Shown here one piece after another: positions 1-9,683 of a stretch of 64,000 bases of DNA. Source of the stretch: Faecalicatena fissicatena (GTDB taxonomy: Bacteria; Bacillota; Clostridia; Lachnospirales; Lachnospiraceae); NCBI GenBank assembly GCA_001028025.1, contig LDAQ01000062.1, forward strand, positions 1-64,000. Reading direction: 5' to 3'. The notes beneath the pieces were generated by a model. It was not told the origin of the DNA and made no database searches. It saw only the letters and a program-made list of their open reading frames with translations. The position numbers were made by a program, and so were the translations under genes. The stretch's first letter is position 1. Each line of letters begins with the position of its first letter.

Positions 1-3000
1 CGGCTTGTTTCCGTCATCCGGTTTATTTCCGTCATCCGGTTTCTGTTCATCATCCTTTGCTGAAATCTTAATGTTTTCTTCCATCAAATCCAGTACTACA
101 TCTGAATTCTGAAGTTTTGCCTGCACCGCCAGCACCAGGCTCTGCTCCTTTTGAGTCTGCGGTATTGGATCGAAAGTAAACTCTATTTGATCCCCTTTTT
201 CCTTCTGTATTCCATCGCTTACGACATGAAATTTGACATTTTTTAATTCATACTCGTTCCCGTCCAGTGCCGCGCTTATTTCCAGGCTTTCTATTGCTGC
301 CGCTCCGCTCAGCTGAAGGCTTCCGTTCCCATTTACAGCTTTTAGTTCCAGTACTTTTACAGCTTCTTTTTGGGGAATCAGACGCATTCCTTTTTCAACA
401 ATGGTATCTTCTGTTACATCATTTCCATCCTGGTCTTTCCAGCCTGACAGTATATAGCCATTCGGTACATCAATTTCCGGAAGAGATCCAAGTTTTTCTC
501 CCAATACATACTCCGTTTCAGTCACATTTCCTTCGAAATCTTCTATTTCTAACGTTACAGTGTTCCCTGTCATAATTGTGCATTCTACAAATCCATTGTG
601 CTGGATTTTTATCTGCCAGTTATTTGCTTCCCCTGTAATCTCGGAATACTGGAATGGCCGTGTATAATTATCATATGCATATTCATTTCCATCTGCATTT
701 TCAAAAATAATCTCCGGCTTTTCTTCACACTTTACTGTAAGCACGGTTTCTCTAAGCTCAGAATCCAGCCCCTTATTCTGCTCCATTCTGTCGGACATTT
801 CCCAGATATATTGATATACTGTGCTCATACTTTCCGCCGGATTTCCACTCCAAAGCTCTGATTTGTCCAATCTGTAATTACTGAGAACCAGGTCAATCTG
901 AGAACTTGATTTTTCCGTTGCCACTGCATAGGTGTGTGGTGCCATATCCAGGGACAGCTCTGCTCCCTTTGTTTTTATGGCTGCATTCTGCCTTACGTCT
1001 TTATCCTCGGAAGAATTCATCATATACCACGTATCGCCAAAGTGCTCTGCCCAGGCATTCCCTTTGTATTTTTCTTCCGGATATACTTCCTGCAGCATTT
1101 CAATTGTCAGAGGGGTCTCTACAATATGCGTAAATCCAAGTCCTGTAAGCAGTTCATTATCTACGTTGTTCGGAACCAGAGGAATCGTTCCGTACTGTCC
1201 TGTCTTTGGATAGAGCTGGGAATAATCCGTGTCATAGATCACCGGCTCATAATTCTCTGCCCCTTTTACAATCAGCTTAGTGCGGTCCATCACCATCTCT
1301 TTATCCGGGATTGCAATTTCCCCGCTGCATACTTTTTTCAATGTAGGCATCAGACTGTACTGATATGCCGGTGTACGGTGTCCGTTACTCGCCACAGAAT
1401 ACCACTGCGGTTCACTCTTATAGCAGGTTGCTCCCATGCTGGCCACTCGGATAACGTCCTGTGAATACATGTTTTCCGGCCAGACCAGACACTGTCCCCA
1501 GCCGCCGATAGATCCCGGTGCATCAAACATACTGCCGTTTCCATCAATGGACCAGTGCCACCAGTCTGAAGCGACACCCCAGTTATCACAATAACCTGCG
1601 AGCCAGAGTCCAAGATAAAGCGCTTCTGTATCCGTATCCCCATAGGATTCTTTATACATCATAGACACATATTCGCTATTGTCCTTCATCGCTGCCCCGA
1701 GAACACTGCCCTCTTCTTCCAGCCAGTCCATGAGAACCCCATGATTTCCGAATACATTTGTATCTGTCCACATCATAGATACGCCAAGTGATGCGCCCAT
1801 ACGGATTAAATCCGCTACATATTCATCCCCATTATTAATTGCCTGTCCGTCGCTGAAGCAATTGTATAATTCCGCACCGTTAAAGCCCACAAGGTATTCA
1901 TTTTCTTCTGCAAGCTCTTTCCAGAATGTCAGCGGGATTCTGTCATATGTACTGGTTTCACCATTCAAGTTCTGTACTGCACATGGGATCTGGTGTGCAT
2001 TGCAGTATTCTATCTGCTGTTTGTACCAATTACGGACTGCATTCACATCTTCTGTTCCGCTTTCGATCGCATTGTCCTTAATACTTCTCTCTGCTATAAG
2101 CAGGATAACCGTATTATCTTTTAAATCATCCGGAACTGCATTCCAGAGTTTCAGCGGATCATCTCTGTCTGTGCGGTTTCCATCTGCATCCACCGTAATA
2201 TAGTTATTCTCCGGCAGCTGCCCCGCATCACAGTTATCAATGCGTTCTACAGGCGCTCCGTCAGACCAGTAATAATTGGAGATATACAAAGGCTGTTCCT
2301 TACTGATCACATGCCTTGTTTTGGCTTTCTGCTGTTCACCAACTGTTATTAAGATTGTCGTCTCTGATCCTTCTTTTGTAAGCCCTGTAATGATTGCCTG
2401 GCCTTCTGATTTCGCTGTAATATTTCCCCATGGGTCAACAGCGGCAACTTCCTCATTATCAGAAACATATTTAACATTCATATCTGTCACGACATTATTC
2501 TCGGCCTGGGTTCCACCGCCTCCCCAGCCCCCGGTGGTTGAAAAAAGACGTGATGTCTTTGTTGTTTCTCCTGGCTCTAACTGTGTCTTTTCAGCTTTCA
2601 AGATAAATCCTCTGGAAGGAATCGTTTCCTCTTCTTCATAAAATTCATTTTGTGTTAAAGCCTTCATGACCTCTTTCATATTATTTGAGGTGTGACCGAT
2701 ACGCCATATCCTGCTGTCACCGCTCCCCGCTTTTATGTTGAATTCCCCATTTGAGTCCTGCACCATTTTATCTTCCGGTGTTGTCTGCAGGGCAGAATAC
2801 CAGATATCCATGCTGTCTGTTTCTTCATTGTACAAAAATGTTGAACGGTAAATCTGGAAATCATTCCAGAATGGCGCATCATTAGGAGTCAGCACCGGCT
2901 GGCTGCCTACCTGTGACCAGTTCAGGCCGTCTTTGGATTTTGTCATATATAATACTGAATTATCCGGGGAATTTCCGGTAAAGCACTGAGATAATGCCCA

Positions 3001-5232
3001 ATACTCATTCTTAGATTCAATATACTGGATATCCTGATGCCATGGGGCCAGCTGTTCACCAGCTTCTGTTGTTCCTAAAAAATTCTGAACGGTCAGTGTT
3101 TCCTCTGACCAGTTTATACCGTCTTTGGAGTATTTCATCTGCACCTTATTATCCTGGCCGTTAAAATATCCCACATTTCCAGTATTGTTATAGTACACAA
3201 AGTACAGATCTTTCCAGCTGTCATATGTAATTGTAGGCGAAAGATAATTATATTTAATCTCCTCATCTCTCAGTACCGTAACAAATTTGTTTATCTCTAC
3301 TTCACGTTTGCCATCGACAGGTGCCCCCCAGTTTATACCGTCATAAGACGCTATCATGCGTACTTCACAGCCGGAGCCTCCTGCCGGCTGATCTGCCGCC
3401 CAATTCCAATAGGCGAGAATCCTGTCATTTTTTTCGTCATAAACTAAGTCCGTATCACAATTGTGCGCTATCTCTCCCTGCCCGACAGGTGAAACCCGCT
3501 GGACAACAGGATTTACTGAATTCCCATTCAGAACAGGCTCCTCCCAATTTATTCCATCATCAGAATATACAATGTACGGATTTTCAAATTGCGAAGTAAC
3601 CATTACATTCGGGGTATAAAACATCCAGTACTGATGTCCGCCAAATCCCTCTTTTACCTGGATAACGTCAGGATGTGTGACCTGGCCCTCAATATGTACA
3701 TCCGGATTCGCCTGGGGATCCTCCGGATAGCTTGGCCAGTTATAATGTGTGGGAAGATCTAAATAATTGCCGGAATTATCAAATGCCTGTGCTTTATATG
3801 GCTTTTCTCCGAGATTGTATCCCATAACCTGACATTCCACCACATGATTCATAGAGCCGCTGTTGCTCCCATACATATAAATTCTTACAAATCTTCCCTT
3901 CATTATCTGATCCGGAAATTTGTCTTTCAGGGAAATGTGGAAGCCATCCTTAGTTTCCGTATATTTTTCCTCATCTCCGGAACCCAGCCCGTGATAATTC
4001 TCTGTATCTGAATTGTAGACTATCCTGGCTGCCCCTTCCGAAAATTCTTCTTCAGTATCGGCCACTGCAACTACAGTCCCATTGTAGATCCTGCCGTCAT
4101 TCCAGTACCGCCACAAATTAATTTCGGAGAGTTCATAATTCCCTCTGAGGTCTACCTGAAGATAAGCTGATAACTCCTTTTTCTCATTTCCGAAATCACA
4201 GTAATTAGGGTCAGATGATTTTTCAGGAATAATTCCGTCTACCGCCATTGTTTTCGGTCTGGATGGATTGATATACGGTTCCGAGCCATCTACCGTATAC
4301 CGCACTTCAACCGGTTTTTTCAATGCAAGATTTTCTGCATCGGGATAAGGCAGAACCTGAACATTCACTGTCTGGTCCTCCTGCACATCACGTATCGTAT
4401 ATATACCGTCCTCCGGCTCCAGTACACTCTCATTTACGGTTACGCTGCTCACATAGTAACCACTCTTTGCCTGCACTTTAAATGAATAGTCCGCTCCCGG
4501 TTCCATAGGCGATTCTGAGCCTTCTTCCGCAATCACAGAAAAATGCTCCCCTTCGTTTACCGTGACACTCACTTTTCCCGGTACCTGGCCATGCACTGTG
4601 CCATAAACCTCGAATTCGACCAGATGGTTGCCCTGATTGATATTACTTCCGCAGGAATAAATCCGGACATATTGACCGGTTACAGGGGTATCACAGCTAA
4701 ATTCTCTTCCTTCAGCAGTTTCGGCATAGCCTTCGTCCGTCCCTGCACCAAATCCATAAATATTCTCCTGATCCGAGTTATAAATAACTTCTGTATTTTC
4801 AGAATTCCAATCCTCTTTCGAATCTGATACCGCTATTACCGTCGGGGTATATTCTCTTCCGTCTGCATAATAACGCCACATCTTTACAGAATTGATATCA
4901 TATGTCTTTTTCAGGTCAAATTGCGCAAAGCTGGGCTTTGCCGGTTTTTCCCCCAACACCTGCCCATATCGGAAGACAGCATCTGATCCATTCGTTTGAC
5001 CATCCGTTGCCCGCACCGCCGAATTATTATCAGTTTCTCCGTCTGGTCCGTAAACCATCTCACTTCCGTCTGCCCACTCTGAAGTAGGAATAATCCCTTT
5101 GGCCACATTTTCAGGCCCAGCTGCAAGTGTGCTCATGGTCAGTCCCGGGGCCTGTATTGTTCCCCATGCAATGACGGCTGCCAATGCCAATGCACCTGCA
5201 CGCTCTTTAAAGTGCCGTTTTTTTCCTAACAT
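1..5232 (-). CDS. Large secreted multidomain glycosidase, GH98-like (partial, 3' end beyond window)
   Basis: The frame is open for 1744 codons from ATG 5232 (ribosome site AGGAGG just upstream) to base 1, so the C-terminus is missing. Seen in order: a signal peptide (residues 1 to about 40); two discoidin/F5-8C-like carbohydrate-binding modules (about 45-220 and 310-480); a propeller-like region with repeated Asp-box motifs of the type S-x-DG-x-NW (about 490-860); a region resembling the GH98 catalytic and C-terminal domains (about 980-1340, with GFNGAELY and YGTIPLVPN); an InlB/Flg_new-like beta domain (about 1540-1610); and a linker with repeated PDDGNK at the cut end. GH98 enzymes are extracellular endo-beta-galactosidases that release blood-group A/B trisaccharides from mucin glycans. 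The GH98 call comes from recalled motifs, and another retaining or inverting endoglycosidase family is possible. It is the last gene of a minus-strand run after the HAD phosphatase (20-bp gap). Confidence 0.72.
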   Translation of the reverse strand, partial: MLGKKRHFKERAGALALAAVIAWGTIQAPGLTMSTLAAGPENVAKGIIPTSEWADGSEMVYGPDGETDNNSAVRATDGQTNGSDAVFRYGQVLGEKPAKPSFAQFDLKKTYDINSVKMWRYYADGREYTPTVIAVSDSKEDWNSENTEVIYNSDQENIYGFGAGTDEGYAETAEGREFSCDTPVTGQYVRIYSCGSNINQGNHLVEFEVYGTVHGQVPGKVSVTVNEGEHFSVIAEEGSESPMEPGADYSFKVQAKSGYYVSSVTVNESVLEPEDGIYTIRDVQEDQTVNVQVLPYPDAENLALKKPVEVRYTVDGSEPYINPSRPKTMAVDGIIPEKSSDPNYCDFGNEKKELSAYLQVDLRGNYELSEINLWRYWNDGRIYNGTVVAVADTEEEFSEGAARIVYNSDTENYHGLGSGDEEKYTETKDGFHISLKDKFPDQIMKGRFVRIYMYGSNSGSMNHVVECQVMGYNLGEKPYKAQAFDNSGNYLDLPTHYNWPSYPEDPQANPDVHIEGQVTHPDVIQVKEGFGGHQYWMFYTPNVMVTSQFENPYIVYSDDGINWEEPVLNGNSVNPVVQRVSPVGQGEIAHNCDTDLVYDEKNDRILAYWNWAADQPAGGSGCEVRMIASYDGINWGAPVDGKREVEINKFVTVLRDEEIKYNYLSPTITYDSWKDLYFVYYNNTGNVGYFNGQDNKVQMKYSKDGINWSEETLTVQNFLGTTEAGEQLAPWHQDIQYIESKNEYWALSQCFTGNSPDNSVLYMTKSKDGLNWSQVGSQPVLTPNDAPFWNDFQIYRSTFLYNEETDSMDIWYSALQTTPEDKMVQDSNGEFNIKAGSGDSRIWRIGHTSNNMKEVMKALTQNEFYEEEETIPSRGFILKAEKTQLEPGETTKTSRLFSTTGGWGGGGTQAENNVVTDMNVKYVSDNEEVAAVDPWGNITAKSEGQAIITGLTKEGSETTILITVGEQQKAKTRHVISKEQPLYISNYYWSDGAPVERIDNCDAGQLPENNYITVDADGNRTDRDDPLKLWNAVPDDLKDNTVILLIAERSIKDNAIESGTEDVNAVRNWYKQQIEYCNAHQIPCAVQNLNGETSTYDRIPLTFWKELAEENEYLVGFNGAELYNCFSDGQAINNGDEYVADLIRMGASLGVSMMWTDTNVFGNHGVLMDWLEEEGSVLGAAMKDNSEYVSMMYKESYGDTDTEALYLGLWLAGYCDNWGVASDWWHWSIDGNGSMFDAPGSIGGWGQCLVWPENMYSQDVIRVASMGATCYKSEPQWYSVASNGHRTPAYQYSLMPTLKKVCSGEIAIPDKEMVMDRTKLIVKGAENYEPVIYDTDYSQLYPKTGQYGTIPLVPNNVDNELLTGLGFTHIVETPLTIEMLQEVYPEEKYKGNAWAEHFGDTWYMMNSSEDKDVRQNAAIKTKGAELSLDMAPHTYAVATEKSSSQIDLVLSNYRLDKSELWSGNPAESMSTVYQYIWEMSDRMEQNKGLDSELRETVLTVKCEEKPEIIFENADGNEYAYDNYTRPFQYSEITGEANNWQIKIQHNGFVECTIMTGNTVTLEIEDFEGNVTETEYVLGEKLGSLPEIDVPNGYILSGWKDQDGNDVTEDTIVEKGMRLIPQKEAVKVLELKAVNGNGSLQLSGAAAIESLEISAALDGNEYELKNVKFHVVSDGIQKEKGDQIEFTFDPIPQTQKEQSLVLAVQAKLQNSDVVLDLMEENIKISAKDDEQKPDDGNKPDDGNKP

Positions 5233-5252
5233 AAGTTCCTCCTTTTCTCCTT

Positions 5253-6122
5253 TTACTCTCCTGATAATTGTTCTTTCAAAAAGCTTCTAAAAGTTTCTGT
5301 ACCTCCTCCCATTGATATTATTTCCTTTGGAAGTACACCGCTGGTTTTAGATACGTCAAAAAAATGCCCCTTTTTTGTTTTTTCTGTTACCATATATGAA
5401 TCACTTCCAGGGATCCCATCTGCCAGATACGAATACTCATCCCCCCAAAAACACGCATTCTCAACGCCTATATTCTGCGGGGTTAAAATATGATCAACGA
5501 AATAATCTACATTATCACTTTTTGTTGTAGGACCGATTTCCAAATACTTTGCATCTGTCGTAACCTCAAGCTTAATTTCACTGCATTTCCCGATCTCTTC
5601 TGCAATTGCTGTTACTTCTTTCAAACCGCCCTTAATTCCCTGTTCCTTCAAATGAGACTCCAGCCTTTCTACTTCTCCTTCCTGAAGATAAAGTCTGTCA
5701 TTCCGGCTGTATTCCGCCATTAAATCCAGCTTACAGTAGTTAGGCCTGGTAAAAACAATATCAGTATTTAACGTATAATTCTCCAGAAGATACTGATGGA
5801 TTTTAAAGACACTTTCATGAATTTTTAATTTTTGTATTATATTCAGCTCTGTTTCCTCATGCAGCATTAACTCTCCGTTTTTAAAAGAATAGTTTAAAGC
5901 CCCTCTTCCCAATCCCAAATGCAGGTTCTCCAGCTCTGCTTCTGTAAAATACCGATGCAGTTCTCCAGAGGCAATTTTGTCATATGTAGTGCCGCTGATA
6001 ATAATCATTACAATTCCCTTAGCCAAAAGCGGTTTCATAAGTCCTGCCACCTCGTCTGCGGGCGCTTTCCTTGATTCAACGGCCGTTCCATCCCAGTCAA
6101 AAAAAATTGCTTTATATTTCAT
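5253..6122 (-). CDS. HAD-superfamily phosphatase (Cof-like)
   Basis: 289 residues. The N-terminal FFDWDGTAVES is HAD motif I, with the nucleophile and acid/base Asp pair at D9 and D11. IIISGTT at about 40-46 fits motif II, and the late GDEYSYLADGIPGSDSY region (about 227-244) carries the acidic metal-binding motif IV. A large cap between motifs II and III fits a type IIB (Cof-type) sugar phosphatase. It starts 3 bp after the stop of the URO-D gene, with AGGTG before its ATG, so it is co-transcribed. Near a GH65 phosphorylase it could dephosphorylate a sugar phosphate, but this is inference; beta-phosphoglucomutase, the usual GH65 partner, is a smaller HAD subclass and is not a good match here. 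Cytoplasmic. Confidence 0.75.
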   Translation of the reverse strand: MKYKAIFFDWDGTAVESRKAPADEVAGLMKPLLAKGIVMIIISGTTYDKIASGELHRYFTEAELENLHLGLGRGALNYSFKNGELMLHEETELNIIQKLKIHESVFKIHQYLLENYTLNTDIVFTRPNYCKLDLMAEYSRNDRLYLQEGEVERLESHLKEQGIKGGLKEVTAIAEEIGKCSEIKLEVTTDAKYLEIGPTTKSDNVDYFVDHILTPQNIGVENACFWGDEYSYLADGIPGSDSYMVTEKTKKGHFFDVSKTSGVLPKEIISMGGGTETFRSFLKEQLSGE

Positions 6123-6125
6123 GTT

Positions 6126-7151
6126 TCACCTTCCCTGTTTTTCATATTTAAAGATTTTATCCTGTTTCCATCTGTCAAACTTCTCAAACGCCAGATTCAT
6201 AAAGTTCATTTTTTCTTCTGAAATGTTTAACGCTTCATTGTTGCTGTCATCATAAGCATAAATAATTCCGCCCTGATCAGTTCCCAGGTAACGGTAAATA
6301 TCCTGAACCTCTTCCGTAATCTCCTGTTCCCCTTTCAAAGGGAGGGTCTTCTGTATATCGCAAAGCGTAGCGAAGCAGACTTTCCCTGCATACAATTCAC
6401 CTAACTTTTTCATATCATAGACTCTGATTTGCTGAAGATTTAAAATATCTACCCCAATCTCTATCAAATCTCCGATAATCGCATCTATTTTCCCGCATGA
6501 ATGGAAGTAAACTTTACAGCCGCACTGCTTACATGCGTCAAATATCTTCTTATACCTGGGCTTAAAAAATTCCCGCCACATATCAGGATTTATAAATAAT
6601 CCGGTTTCTGTCCCCCAGTCATCACTAAATGCGAAGCCATCTACCCTTCCTTCAAAGCGTTTCAAAACATTTTCAATTACAGCTATCTGGAAGTTCACAA
6701 TTCTGTCTGCCAGCACAGCACTTTTTCCCTGCTCCACATATAAATCCACCAATGTGTTTTCAAACCCTCTCAAGCTGTGCATTCTTTCAAACAGGCACAT
6801 GAAAATATGATTTTGTATATATTTGTCTTCTTTTCCCTGAAGCCGTTCTTCCATACCCGCATACCACTTCGGATCTTTGGCATCCGGCCATTCAAAGGAC
6901 TCCATGTCCTCCCAGTCTTCAAGCGGATGTATGGTTACCTGCCCCATATTATTTTCATCTGTCCTTGTCCATCCGCAATGCCAGTGGTCAAACATAGGGT
7001 TTGAGATGTCATCCCAGTCCTTCCACGGAACAATTTCATTCTATTCAAATAAAAATATATCCGAATCAAACCCGGGACTATCCGTAAATAATGGAACCCT
7101 GTCAGGCGTTTTAAATTCTATTGCTGCATAGACTCTCTCTTTCTCTGTCAT
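6126..7151 (-). pseudogene. Uroporphyrinogen decarboxylase (URO-D) family protein, interrupted by an in-frame TAG
   Basis: The ATG at 7151 has a good GGAGG ribosome site and begins the family's typical N-terminus (TEKERVYAAIEFKTPDRVP). Codon 37 (7043-7041) is TAG. The same frame then continues without a gap (NEIVPWKDWDDISNP) into an open stretch of 289 codons from ATG 6995, containing FAFSDDWGTETGLFI and YFHSCGKI, typical of URO-D-like corrinoid methyltransferases and decarboxylases. Total length would be 341 codons, normal for the family. The truncated downstream product lacks the conserved N-terminal strand and has no clear ribosome site, so the gene is probably inactivated, unless the stop is suppressed. 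It sits between the GH65 gene and the HAD phosphatase. Members of this family in sugar loci are of unknown reaction, and I do not assign heme synthesis. Confidence 0.75.
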
Positions 7152-7223
7152 TCGATATCCTCCATTCTCCTTATTTAAATTCTGCCGTTTCCCAGCCTGT
7201 CTGTATTTTGGCTGTCTGTACTT

Positions 7224-9515
7224 TTACTGTCCGCCAGTGCCTGGAGCTGTCTGCTGTTTGTATACTATTTTTGTTGTATTTCCACTCCTGCAGAAGTGCA
7301 CCTGGTCCCCTGTTCTAACTTTCAGCTCATCATTTCCTTCAAGCTGGCTAATCTCGATATAAGCCTGTTCAATAACTACTTTGTATGCGCTCCCTGCATA
7401 CCGGAAGCAATATTCCAGGGAATCCCATTGCTTGGGCAAATGAGGGTTAATACTGATTCCGTCCTCATCCATATCCAAACCGCCAAATCCCTGTACCGTT
7501 ACCATCCAGGTCCCGCCATTTGCAGCCGGATGTGTTCCTCCTATGTACAGATCCCCCAGATATAATTTATATTCACCCAGTAAATCGATTCTGGCAGCCT
7601 TCATCAGGTATTTATATGCCCAGTCCGTTTTTCCGTTTTTAGCTGCCAGCAGCGCATAAATACAGGTGCTCAGGCTGGAACCATGCTCTGTTCTGGGTTC
7701 ATAATAACTCCAGTTTTTTTCTTTTATTTCATCGGTAAACTGCCCGCTCAGAAGACTCAGCAGCAGAATAACATCCGCCTGCTTAATAATCTGCGTATTT
7801 ACAGCAAGCCCGCATGGGCTTCCCAAATATTCATTCGGCTTTATGATTCTGGAATACAGCTCCTCCAAAGAAACATCCTCTTCCTTAAAATAGCCGTCAT
7901 ATTGTTCTATAAGGCACTGACTGTCCGGAGCCGGAAGATATATCTTCTCATACAAGTCTCTTATATTTTCGCATTCGCCCCAGTAATTCAGAGCATCCAT
8001 TAACCGGATAAACTGTGCATGGTAATGCGTCTCCATATAATCAAGTGTTTCCAGCGCAATCTTCATAGTCAGGTGAATCATATAATTTGTATAAGCATCG
8101 TTATTAACACGCTCATGATACTCATCCGCGCCCGTCACATCTAAAAATTCATATCTGTTCTTATCTTTTTTGTAATATGCGCAGGAGTAGAAGAATCTTG
8201 CACACTCTAATATTGTTTCAGCCCCGCCGTCCGGTAAAATCCCGTAGTCTTTTGTGATGGAAATGTACTTCCAGATTCCATAGACAACATCCGCACTTAT
8301 ATGAATTTGTTTATCTCTGAAATAAGTACGCATTTTTCTTCCTGTAAAGATATCCGTCAAATTATAATGGGTACAGCCGTCTTTTCCATTTTCCTGGCTT
8401 TCCCATGGGTAAAAAGCACCTTCATACCCGTATTCTGCCGCCTTTTCCCTGGCTCCAGCCAGATTGCGGATCCGATACATCACCAGTTTCCGTGCGGCTG
8501 ACGGTTCGCAGAAGGCAAACATCGGAAGCATATAAATCTCTGTGTCCCAGAACATGCCCCCTTTATATACCTGGCCTGACAGGCCTCTCGCCGGAATTGC
8601 CACTCTGTCGGTATAAAACGGAGCAGAGCTGTACAATAAATAGCAGCTGTAATAGATGGCTTTCTCTGCCTCAGTATCCCCCTTTATTTTAATACCAAGA
8701 TTTTCGTACCGTTCTTTCCAGCAGGTCCTCTGCCTCTCTGCCAGTCTTTCAAATCCGCTTTCTTCTGCACTTCTGCAGCACTTTACCGCTGACTCCCATA
8801 CATCGGTGCAATCCGTCTCCTTGCATATGGATACATATTTTTCCATAACAAACGGCTCCCCCGCCTTCAGATGTACTGAATATGCGTTTATTGTCTGATC
8901 CTCTGTATATTGGGCTGCACCGGCCGAAACCCGTATCATTTGGCCAACTGCAGTCTTCACCTTCTCCTGGATTGTCTCACAGACAATTCCGGTGATCTCT
9001 TCATTCTGCTTTACGGTTTTTTTTCGGAAATGATTACCGCTGATATTCCAGATATTATCATCAATTCCGGTATGTACCTCTACCTCTGTCTCTGAGTCAG
9101 ATGTTACTATATACCGCATTGCCAGCAGATGGATATCGTCAAGGCTTGCAAATCTGAATGCCTCAACTGTAATCCTTTTCCCATCTTCCGCTATAAACGC
9201 TGTCTTCCGCCTGTGAATTCCTGCTTCAAGATAAAGCTCCTGTATATGGGAGTCAACCCGGCTCGTAAGTACAGATAATTTCTGCCCCTTATAACTCACA
9301 TACGTATATAGAGGGTTTGGCATATTGACGGGCTCTCTCCACCCATTCCCGTTATCGTCATATATCTCAGAAAGAGTACAGGACACCAGCTCTTCTTTCC
9401 CATATTCCTCCATCGTTCCTCTATATCCAAAATATCCATTCCCTATACAGAACTTATTTCCCCAAAATTCTGTTTTCCCCTGAGGGATACCGTTTTCTTT
9501 TATACTGTATTTCAT
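7224..9515 (-). CDS. Glycoside hydrolase family 65 phosphorylase (kojibiose/nigerose/maltose phosphorylase type)
   Basis: 763 residues, the usual GH65 length. The ATG follows TGGAGGAAACTGC. Motifs in order: N-terminal beta-sandwich with FCIGNGYFGYRGTMEE; the (alpha/alpha)6 barrel with GMFWDTEIYMLP (about residue 330) and HISADVVYGIWKY; the catalytic-acid segment VTGADEYHERVNNDAYTN, whose Glu is the general acid; and a late GGTHPAANGGTWM phosphate-site region (about 670). GH65 phosphorylases split an alpha-glucoside with inorganic phosphate to give beta-glucose 1-phosphate, inside the cell. The acceptor (glucose, rhamnose, glycerol, galactose or other) cannot be read from sequence by eye. A hairpin terminator and a dyad lie just upstream, so it probably has its own promoter and is the first gene of the segment running to the GH98 gene. 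Confidence 0.88.
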   Translation of the reverse strand: MKYSIKENGIPQGKTEFWGNKFCIGNGYFGYRGTMEEYGKEELVSCTLSEIYDDNGNGWREPVNMPNPLYTYVSYKGQKLSVLTSRVDSHIQELYLEAGIHRRKTAFIAEDGKRITVEAFRFASLDDIHLLAMRYIVTSDSETEVEVHTGIDDNIWNISGNHFRKKTVKQNEEITGIVCETIQEKVKTAVGQMIRVSAGAAQYTEDQTINAYSVHLKAGEPFVMEKYVSICKETDCTDVWESAVKCCRSAEESGFERLAERQRTCWKERYENLGIKIKGDTEAEKAIYYSCYLLYSSAPFYTDRVAIPARGLSGQVYKGGMFWDTEIYMLPMFAFCEPSAARKLVMYRIRNLAGAREKAAEYGYEGAFYPWESQENGKDGCTHYNLTDIFTGRKMRTYFRDKQIHISADVVYGIWKYISITKDYGILPDGGAETILECARFFYSCAYYKKDKNRYEFLDVTGADEYHERVNNDAYTNYMIHLTMKIALETLDYMETHYHAQFIRLMDALNYWGECENIRDLYEKIYLPAPDSQCLIEQYDGYFKEEDVSLEELYSRIIKPNEYLGSPCGLAVNTQIIKQADVILLLSLLSGQFTDEIKEKNWSYYEPRTEHGSSLSTCIYALLAAKNGKTDWAYKYLMKAARIDLLGEYKLYLGDLYIGGTHPAANGGTWMVTVQGFGGLDMDEDGISINPHLPKQWDSLEYCFRYAGSAYKVVIEQAYIEISQLEGNDELKVRTGDQVHFCRSGNTTKIVYKQQTAPGTGGQ

Positions 9516-9545
9516 GCAGTTTCCTCCATTTTTGTACTATGATCC

Positions 9546-9579
9546 TTATTCTAATTCCGTGGATTGCATATTAGAATAA
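9546..9579. promoter_or_regulatory. 10-bp perfect inverted repeat upstream of the GH65 gene
   Basis: The arms TTATTCTAAT (9546-9555) and ATTAGAATAA (9570-9579) are separated by 14 bp and end about 30 bp before the GH65 start. The arms are AT-rich, and the position between the upstream terminator and the ribosome site fits an operator. A weak plus-strand terminator (T-run after the right arm) is the alternative, but no plus-strand gene ends here. Confidence 0.4.
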
Positions 9580-9622
9580 ACTTTTTTTCTCTTTTCTTTC
9601 ACTTTTTTACCTGGGACCACAA

Positions 9623-9654
9623 AATGGCACTGATTTTTTAAAATCAGCGCCATT
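9623..9654 (-). terminator. Rho-independent terminator after the acyltransferase gene
   Basis: The 15-nt arms AATGGCACTGATTTT (9623-9637) and AAAATCAGCGCCATT (9640-9654) differ at one position, which forms G-U on the minus strand but A-C on the plus strand. The hairpin is therefore better on the minus strand, where it ends in TTTTG. It closes the oxidoreductase, binding-protein, kinase and acyltransferase operon and separates it from GH65. Confidence 0.6.
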
Positions 9655-9683
9655 CCCCATAACTTTTTCTACTCATCTGCAAT

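Noticed and set aside
7041..7043. TAG as a pyrrolysine codon in the URO-D family gene
   Set aside because: Pyrrolysine is known in MttB/MtmB/MtbB-type methyltransferases, not at this N-terminal position of URO-D proteins; no pyl genes are visible. A nonsense mutation is simpler.
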